Part shown: one piece after another, positions 59,291-64,000 of the stretch
Numbering within the stretch: the stretch's first letter is position 1
How the letters are laid out: every line of letters starts with the position of its first letter
Origin: Porifericola rhodea
Lineage (GTDB): Bacteria > Bacteroidota > Bacteroidia > Cytophagales > Cyclobacteriaceae
DNA: 64,000 bases
Reading direction: 5' to 3'
Assembly: GCF_030506305.1 (NCBI RefSeq)
Contig: NZ_CP119421.1
Location: 5,286,501 to 5,350,500 of the forward strand
Notes under the pieces: model-generated
What the model was told of the DNA's origin: nothing
Seen by the model: only the letters and a program-made list of their open reading frames with translations
Databases searched by the model: none
Position numbers and translations under genes: made by a program

Positions 59291-60958
59291 CTAAAATTTT
59301 ACAATTTTCAGCGTATCCGATAGCGAGGAGGAGAGTATATGCATGATGTATATACCACTGGAAAGGCTATCCATATCCAGGCTCAAAGAAGCTCTTTTGT
59401 AGTTTCGCACTTTCTTTTGTAAGACCAGCTGCCCTTCAGGATTGTACAGCGAAACATGTACCATTCCATTAAAACGCCCTTCCGCTGGCTCAATAACCAG
59501 ATCACTGTTTTCTACCGGATTGGGGTAGACTTTAAAAAAACGTTTTTTCTCTGTTTCTACCGGCGTCAGGAAGTTTTCCATCAGCTTATTAAAGTCTGGT
59601 ATTCCGTAGCCGGTTTCGTTATCCGGGGTCAGCGCTTTATCACCAGAGAGTTTAATTTTTTCAATTATCTCATAATTGGTAGCATCTGGAAAAGCCTGCC
59701 AGACACCTGCTACAAAACCACTGATGAGGGGAGCGGCAAATGAAGTTCCGTTAGAGGTAACCACATTTCCGGCGGAGTTAACTACTATTGTTTGTAAGCC
59801 AAGAGCTGATACATCGGGTTTTACACGTCCGTCGGCAGTAGGTCCATAAGAGCTGAATGAAACCTTATCTCTTGTACGGCTTACGGCACCTACAGATAGC
59901 ACGTTGTTGGCATCAGCCGGAGGAGAGATATAACGCCATCTGCCAGAGCCTTCATTTCCGGCACTAATGACACAAACAATGCCTCTTTTTGTCGCTTCAT
60001 TTACAGCCTTTGTAATCAGAGCCGTTTCACCATCAAGGTCTTCATAGTCGTAGTTCATGGCAGAAGCATTAAAAGTAGTATAGCCCAATGATGTGCTAAT
60101 GATATCGGCTCCCGTACTATCAGCAAATTCAGCGGCAAACAGCCAGTTATACTCTTCTATACGATACTCTGAGCTTACTTCTTCTGTTACGCAAAGCATA
60201 AAATCTGCGCCATAGCCTCCGGCTTCCAACACTCCTTCTTTATAAGCTCCGATACAGGATAGGGCTTCGGTACCATGCTGCCCATAACGGTATACATTCG
60301 GACTGTTGCCTACAAAATCGTATCCGGGTAGCATGCGTCCCTCTTCATAAATGTGCTTAAAATAAGACACAGTATCTACTCCATTAAAACCTCCATCAAA
60401 TACCGCTACCAGCAAACCCTCTCCGTTGTAACCTTTCTCGTGCATGGCATCTATGCCCAGCATATTATTTTGCTCCATATTCAGGAGTTGCTCTAAGGGT
60501 TTCTCTTCGGCAAACCTGGCTTTTGATTTTCCGTAAGAAGAGCCAGATTTTTTACTGCGCCCTTCTCTTCCACCAGGCTTTACCAGTTCGGCACCACGAA
60601 CAAACACCTGAGACTGTATGGTCTCAAGTTCCTCAGCAGTAACTTCAATTAAGGCTCCATTAAGCCAGCGTGTAGTATAGTATACCTCAGCCCCTAGTTC
60701 TTCTAATTCGCTCAGGTAATCTTCCCGAACAGGTACATCGGCATAAGTAATATCAATTTTTTGCTTTTTTCGTCTTTCTACAGCCCTTTCGGATAAGAAG
60801 CTGGCAGGCTGTTCCAGGTCGTAGGCAAGCGTATCTTTATCAGTAAAAAAAACTACATATTGACTTTCCTGCGCAATGGCAGATAGTGTGGTGAGTGCCA
60901 ATACTAAAATCAGCAAATACTTAGCCTTACTGATTCGCCTATTTATTTTCGTACCCAT
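59291..60958 (-). CDS. secreted S8 subtilase with T9SS sorting domain
   Basis: A signal peptide (ending AIAQES) and inhibitor-like propeptide (to about 165) precede a subtilisin domain. The domain shows a full triad: Asp in LLVAVFDGGFNGVD, His in GQHGTEALSC and Ser in NGTSFAAPLISGF. The C-terminal 85 residues begin KRFFKVYPNPVENSDLVIEP, a T9SS type A sorting domain. At 555 aa it is a compact exported protease. Its start overlaps the upstream lipoprotein gene by 20 nt, so the two are translationally linked. Confidence 0.95.
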   Translation of the reverse strand: MGTKINRRISKAKYLLILVLALTTLSAIAQESQYVVFFTDKDTLAYDLEQPASFLSERAVERRKKQKIDITYADVPVREDYLSELEELGAEVYYTTRWLNGALIEVTAEELETIQSQVFVRGAELVKPGGREGRSKKSGSSYGKSKARFAEEKPLEQLLNMEQNNMLGIDAMHEKGYNGEGLLVAVFDGGFNGVDTVSYFKHIYEEGRMLPGYDFVGNSPNVYRYGQHGTEALSCIGAYKEGVLEAGGYGADFMLCVTEEVSSEYRIEEYNWLFAAEFADSTGADIISTSLGYTTFNASAMNYDYEDLDGETALITKAVNEATKRGIVCVISAGNEGSGRWRYISPPADANNVLSVGAVSRTRDKVSFSSYGPTADGRVKPDVSALGLQTIVVNSAGNVVTSNGTSFAAPLISGFVAGVWQAFPDATNYEIIEKIKLSGDKALTPDNETGYGIPDFNKLMENFLTPVETEKKRFFKVYPNPVENSDLVIEPAEGRFNGMVHVSLYNPEGQLVLQKKVRNYKRASLSLDMDSLSSGIYIMHILSSSLSDTLKIVKF

Positions 60959-61667
60959 AGTCTATTAATGTTTGGCGATAATCACGCCCCGACTCCAAAA
61001 TCCCTAAGCCTACACATTCTGGTTCACTGGCGCAGTAATGCAATCTAAGAGATTTTTTGTAAAAAAGGCCTACGTGTTTCAGGTAGGTTTCAGAAGCCTC
61101 TACCCTATTGATAATTGTATCCTGGCTCTCGGCCTGAATTACTGTAAACAGCTCATCTGAAAGCAGTGAGTCTACCGGAGTAACCATCTCTGTAAGTAAC
61201 GCATCATCAGTATTTCTTAGTTCGTAAAGCTGCTCCTCACGACTGTTAAGCGCATTGACATCCCATGACACACCTATGTCTAACGGAAAAACCAGTTTAA
61301 TCTGAGGGATATTGTTTTCTACTACTACTATCCGCTGCTTGTTTTTTCTTGCAGTCCAGACAGAATCCAAATCCCAGGCCTGTGTATCATCTTCACGATA
61401 AAATCTTTCCAGACGGTAAATGATCTCCCCACCCTGACCAGGAAAAGAGTCAGCGACAAGCTCTTTCAACTGATACTGTTGGGTATCTGGCTCAGCCACC
61501 ACGCTATAGTTAATTTCCTTTACCTCATATACTGCATACCTGCCTACCTCAAGAGGAAAATATTCCAGTCCGAGCTGGCTGTTTTGCGGGGGAAGGGTTT
61601 CGCTCTCGCAGGCCCACAGACTTAAGAATGTAACAAAAATGCCAAGGAGGATGATGGATGTTCTCAC
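60939..61667 (-). CDS. lipoprotein of unknown function linked to the T9SS subtilase
   Basis: A lipoprotein signal (MRTSIILLGIFVTFLSLWAC) is followed by about 220 residues of beta-rich sequence. It starts GLEYFPLEVGRYAVYEVKEI, a pattern seen in small Bacteroidota lipoproteins without assigned function. Cys residues in HYCASEPECVG may form a disulfide. The last 20 nt overlap the start of the subtilase gene, suggesting a common role, perhaps as a partner or inhibitor of the protease; that is a guess. Confidence 0.75.
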   Translation of the reverse strand: MRTSIILLGIFVTFLSLWACESETLPPQNSQLGLEYFPLEVGRYAVYEVKEINYSVVAEPDTQQYQLKELVADSFPGQGGEIIYRLERFYREDDTQAWDLDSVWTARKNKQRIVVVENNIPQIKLVFPLDIGVSWDVNALNSREEQLYELRNTDDALLTEMVTPVDSLLSDELFTVIQAESQDTIINRVEASETYLKHVGLFYKKSLRLHYCASEPECVGLGILESGRDYRQTLIDYGYENK

Positions 61668-61761
61668 TGTAATATGAAGTTAATGATGCGCTAAATTTAC
61701 AGTAGTATATGCTGATTATAGCAAGTATTTTAATGAATAAGGCAGGATGTGATATAAGTGA

Positions 61762-61792
61762 TAAAAAAATAACGGACCAGTAGGCCCGTTAT
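61762..61792 (-). terminator. terminator of the small DUF6952-like gene
   Basis: ATAACGG (61769-61775) pairs with CCGTTAT (61786-61792); on the minus strand seven T follow. Confidence 0.85.
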
Positions 61793-61816
61793 GTCGTATT
61801 CTGAATATTTTTTTTT

Positions 61817-62059
61817 CTAGCTGATAGACTCTCTAACCCTGCGGGTATACTCTCTAAGTGCCGATTTAAAATCTACACCATCCGTTTTCATTTTTTCCAG
61901 TATAAATATAGCCGCAAGTATGTGGGTCAACTTCTCTCCTTCATCTTCGCCACCAACTTCTATGGGGAGTGGTTGTTCTTCTACCAGCGCTTCTTCTGCT
62001 GCAATCAGCTCTTCCATAGATTGATTTTCTACCAGTTTTTTCACTACAGGTATTTTCAT
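61817..62059 (-). CDS. small acidic protein (DUF6952-like) next to thioredoxin
   Basis: An 80-aa protein starting MKIPVVKKLVENQSMEELIA, with an acidic middle (VEEQPLPIEVGGEDEGEKL) and a helical end. It resembles a short Bacteroidota family found beside a thioredoxin gene (recalled as DUF6952). No function is known. It lies 114 nt after the thioredoxin gene on the same strand and has a good terminator. Confidence 0.7.
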   Translation of the reverse strand: MKIPVVKKLVENQSMEELIAAEEALVEEQPLPIEVGGEDEGEKLTHILAAIFILEKMKTDGVDFKSALREYTRRVRESIS

Positions 62060-62173
62060 ACGTATCTCTTTTTATGGTCATACTCGTTATCGCTTATGGC
62101 AAATCATGGTAAATTGATACATACCTAATAGGTATGAAAAACTTGTGCCAAAGTGCTCAAACTTGTTTCGGGT

Positions 62174-62491
62174 TTAATTTAATTTTTGGATAAGCTCTAC
62201 AACTGCATCCTCTTTACTGGAAGCTACCGTATCTACCAACTCACCATTTTTAAAAACAGCAAAGAAAGGAAGATTGGTTACACCCGCAGCTTTTCTAGCT
62301 TCAGGGTTTTTCTCAGCATTAACATCCAAAAATGCTATACCACTAAAGCGCTCATCTTCAGACAGGCGTCTGTATTTGGGTTTAAATAAGCGGCAGCTAC
62401 CACACCAATCAGCGAAGTATTTGACTACAACTTTATCTTCCTGATTGAGTTTTTCTTGAAATTCGGAATCTTGTACAAGTTCTACAGCCAT
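62174..62491 (-). CDS. thioredoxin family protein
   Basis: The start at 62491 gives 105 aa, the classic thioredoxin size, with VVVKYFADWCGSCRLFKPKY (active site WCGSC instead of WCGPC) and the cis-Pro in VTNLPFFAVFKNGEL. The replacement of Pro by Ser in the active site usually makes the redox potential more reducing or changes partner choice. It has no signal peptide and should act in the cytoplasm. An in-frame start at 62563 would add 24 residues without resemblance to thioredoxin. A small acidic protein follows. Confidence 0.92.
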   Translation of the reverse strand: MAVELVQDSEFQEKLNQEDKVVVKYFADWCGSCRLFKPKYRRLSEDERFSGIAFLDVNAEKNPEARKAAGVTNLPFFAVFKNGELVDTVASSKEDAVVELIQKLN

Positions 62492-62614
62492 TCTGTTAGA
62501 TTTGTTTTTTGAAATGATAAAATGTCGGTTTTTAAATCGTTCTCTAGTTACGAAAAACCACATGAAAAAGTTTATTGTTTAAGAAATTTTCTTATTTGAA
62601 TCATAAATATTGTT

Positions 62615-63247
62615 ATGGCACTAAAGACTTTCGTAAAAATTAGTGGAATTAATAACCTGAGCGATGCCCGCTATTGCGCCGGAATGATTGTAGATATACT
62701 AGGGTTTAGCTTTGAGCCGCAGGATGATAACTTTATGAGTCCTGAAAAGTATACCGCAATTACCGAGTGGGTATCGGGCGTAGCTTTTGCCGCAGAGTTT
62801 GACCAAAGCGAGGCTCAGCAGATCAGAGAGATTTTGGAGCAGTACCCCAAAGTAGATTATATACAAACTACAAAAGCAGAGCTTTTACCCTCTTTGCAAT
62901 TGCTTCAAATTCCAGTCATTCTAAAGCTGGATGTAGATAACTATTCTACTGAAGAGCTAAGAGCGATGTTGCAAAAGTCATCTAAGGATGTTGCTTTCTT
63001 TCTGCTCTCCAGTAAAAACAGTGAGAAGGATGCGCTAAAGGCAGGAGAAATACTCTCTCTGGCCGATGAATTTCCTTTATTGCTGGGCTTTGGTCTGCAA
63101 CAGGAAAATGTATTGCAGATTATAGAACAACATCCCATTAAGGGAATCGCATTGGACGGTGGCGATGAAATTAAACCTGGTTACAAAGATTTTGATGACC
63201 TGGCGGATATACTGGAAACCATAGAAGTAGACGATCTGGAAGAATAG
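62615..63247 (+). CDS. TrpF-like (beta/alpha)8 protein lacking catalytic residues
   Basis: The fold and order are those of phosphoribosylanthranilate isomerase: VKISGINNLSDARYCAG at the start, LGFSFEP, a late GFGLQQENVLQII, and GIALDGGDEIKPGYKDFDDL at the end. The catalytic Cys of KICGI is Ser10 here, and the catalytic Asp strand (usual LLD) reads FFLLSSK. The SPR phosphate loop is also changed (MSPEKY). No other trp gene is nearby. It is therefore probably not the tryptophan enzyme but a related protein of unknown role. Confidence 0.82.
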   Translation: MALKTFVKISGINNLSDARYCAGMIVDILGFSFEPQDDNFMSPEKYTAITEWVSGVAFAAEFDQSEAQQIREILEQYPKVDYIQTTKAELLPSLQLLQIPVILKLDVDNYSTEELRAMLQKSSKDVAFFLLSSKNSEKDALKAGEILSLADEFPLLLGFGLQQENVLQIIEQHPIKGIALDGGDEIKPGYKDFDDLADILETIEVDDLEE

Positions 63248-63270
63248 CTTCTACCTGTACTAAAAAAAAC

Positions 63271-63313
63271 AAAGCTCCTTTTACAACAATAGTTGCTAAA
63301 AGGAGCCTTTTTT
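63271..63313. terminator. bidirectional terminator
   Basis: GCTCCTTTTA (63274-63283) pairs perfectly with TAAAAGGAGC (63297-63306); A tract before and T tract after it serve both converging genes. Confidence 0.9.
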
Positions 63314-63348
63314 ATGCTCTCTACATTTGCAGCTTTCTCAGAAGCTTC

Positions 63349-64000
63349 TTAATCAGCAGTGGGTTTGCTACCGATAATTAGTTGAAGTAGGCTCGCAATG
63401 AACACCACTAGGACACAGCCAATTACATTAAACCATAAAAAACCAATATCGGTAGTAAAAAACAGGTAGAGTACCAATGCTTCTGCGATACAGGCTGCAA
63501 TAAATACGGCATTGGCCTGAATGAAGCGTAAATAAAAAGCCACCAGAAAGATCCCCAGAATGGTACCATAAAAGATAGAGCCAATAATATTGACGAATTC
63601 AATTAAATTATCGGCAAGCGAAGCAAAGGTCGCAAATATGATAGCGATGACTCCCCAGGCTAAAGTAAAAAGCCGCGAAGCGTTCAGATAATGTAGCGAG
63701 GAGGCTTGAGGTTTAAACGATCTTTTGTACAAATCTACCACGCTGGTAGAGCCTAAGGCATTGAGCTCCGATGCAGTAGACGACATAGCCGCAGAAAAAA
63801 TTACGGCTAGCAACAGTCCGATCAAACCTTTAGGAAAATTCTGCATGATAAAGCTGATGAATACATAATCCGTATCTTTAGTTTCGGCGTTGGGCACAGC
63901 TTTAGTTATTAAACTTTTAACCTCCTCCTGTATACCAGCCTGCTCTTCGCTAAGCTTATTAATTTGTTGCTTCCGGGCTTCTAACTTATCCTGATCTCCT
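63349..64000 (-). CDS. sodium:solute symporter family protein (SSS), C-terminal part
   Basis: The frame is open to the right window edge, so the N-terminus is missing. The visible part begins with a charged coiled-coil-like loop (EARKQQINKLSEEQAG), then TDYVFISFIM, the highly conserved LLAVIFSAAMSSTASELNALG helix region in two parts, and three to four more membrane helices (VNIIGSIFYGTILGIFLVAF and others). These match Bacteroidota SSS-family Na+/solute symporters. The coupling ion is probably sodium and the solute is unknown. Confidence 0.88.
   Translation of the reverse strand, partial: GDQDKLEARKQQINKLSEEQAGIQEEVKSLITKAVPNAETKDTDYVFISFIMQNFPKGLIGLLLAVIFSAAMSSTASELNALGSTSVVDLYKRSFKPQASSLHYLNASRLFTLAWGVIAIIFATFASLADNLIEFVNIIGSIFYGTILGIFLVAFYLRFIQANAVFIAACIAEALVLYLFFTTDIGFLWFNVIGCVLVVFIASLLQLIIGSKPTAD

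Noticed and set aside
61692-61699. TAAATTTA upstream of the lipoprotein-subtilase pair as a promoter
   Set aside because: It misses the final G of TAnnTTTG, and an 8-mer this loose is common in AT-rich DNA.
62120-62136. CATACC-TAATA-GGTATG hairpin between thioredoxin and the 80-aa gene as a terminator
   Set aside because: The stem is only 6 bp and AT-rich, and no T tract follows on the minus strand; too weak to call.
1-64000. CRISPR arrays, insertion sequences, prophage, tRNA or rRNA genes
   Set aside because: No regularly spaced repeats, transposase or integrase motifs, phage genes or cloverleaf-like intergenic sequences were found by reading.

Overview
The window looks like a chromosome segment of a Bacteroidota bacterium, most likely a marine-type member of the Cytophagales. 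Several upstream regions carry the Bacteroidota promoter pattern (TTTG, 18-21 nt, TAnnTTTG). Two secreted peptidases end in type IX secretion (T9SS) sorting domains. The cbb3 oxidase has the fused CcoN-CcoO subunit and a one-heme CcoP. Many short lipoproteins and outer-membrane barrels are present. I see no rRNA, tRNA, CRISPR array, insertion sequence or prophage; this is mostly ordinary chromosomal gene content.

Layout. 1-2.1 kb: a minus-strand run of unknown genes and a YedK/HMCES-type (SRAP) protein. 2.2-3.5 kb: the ribosomal protein operon rpsF-rpsR-rplI with a textbook promoter and terminator. 3.5-10 kb: GSCFA protein, YyaL-type thioredoxin-domain protein, a sulfotransferase and priA. 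10-15 kb: a DUF1080 lipoprotein, a PLP beta-synthase with CBS domains, a prohibitin-like protein and citrate synthase. 15-15.4 kb: a MerC-domain membrane protein with a Fur/Zur-like operator over its promoter.

16.3-28.7 kb is the centre of interest: a complete microaerobic respiration island. It holds a cysteine-bearing FNR-type regulator, a universal-stress-like protein, the copper P-type ATPase CcoI, then ccoS, ccoNO, ccoQ, ccoP, ccoG, ccoH, a SafE-like membrane protein and hemN. Three promoters in it (before the stress-like gene, ccoI and ccoS) carry a TGAT-N4-ATCA-type palindrome at exactly the same distance from a TTTG -7 element. The inferred picture is a local FNR regulon in which the regulator drives oxidase assembly, copper loading and anaerobic heme synthesis when oxygen falls.

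28.8-40 kb: metabolic and accessory genes (class III aminotransferase, HAD phosphatase, an unusual MsrB, MOSC, PIG-L deacetylase, nucleoside hydrolase, GNAT, a CPBP protease gene with an in-frame TAG, Dabb, DUF1080). A decayed SDR pseudogene and a quinone-reductase-like gene with a Crp-family regulator follow. 40-44.5 kb: FAD oxidoreductase, AraC regulator, aldehyde dehydrogenase and DUF779. 44.5-53.4 kb: a giant T9SS serine peptidase and a PSD1/DUF1501 pair. 53.4-64 kb: a COG3014/LpoB lipoprotein pair, a TonB-dependent receptor with rpe, a second T9SS subtilase, thioredoxin, a TrpF-like protein lacking both catalytic residues, and the end of a sodium:solute symporter.

Gene starts were corrected by eye in several places (rplI, GSCFA, both DUF1080 genes, ccoS, SafE, DUF6787-like, thioredoxin). 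All family assignments are from memory of motifs; no database search was run.
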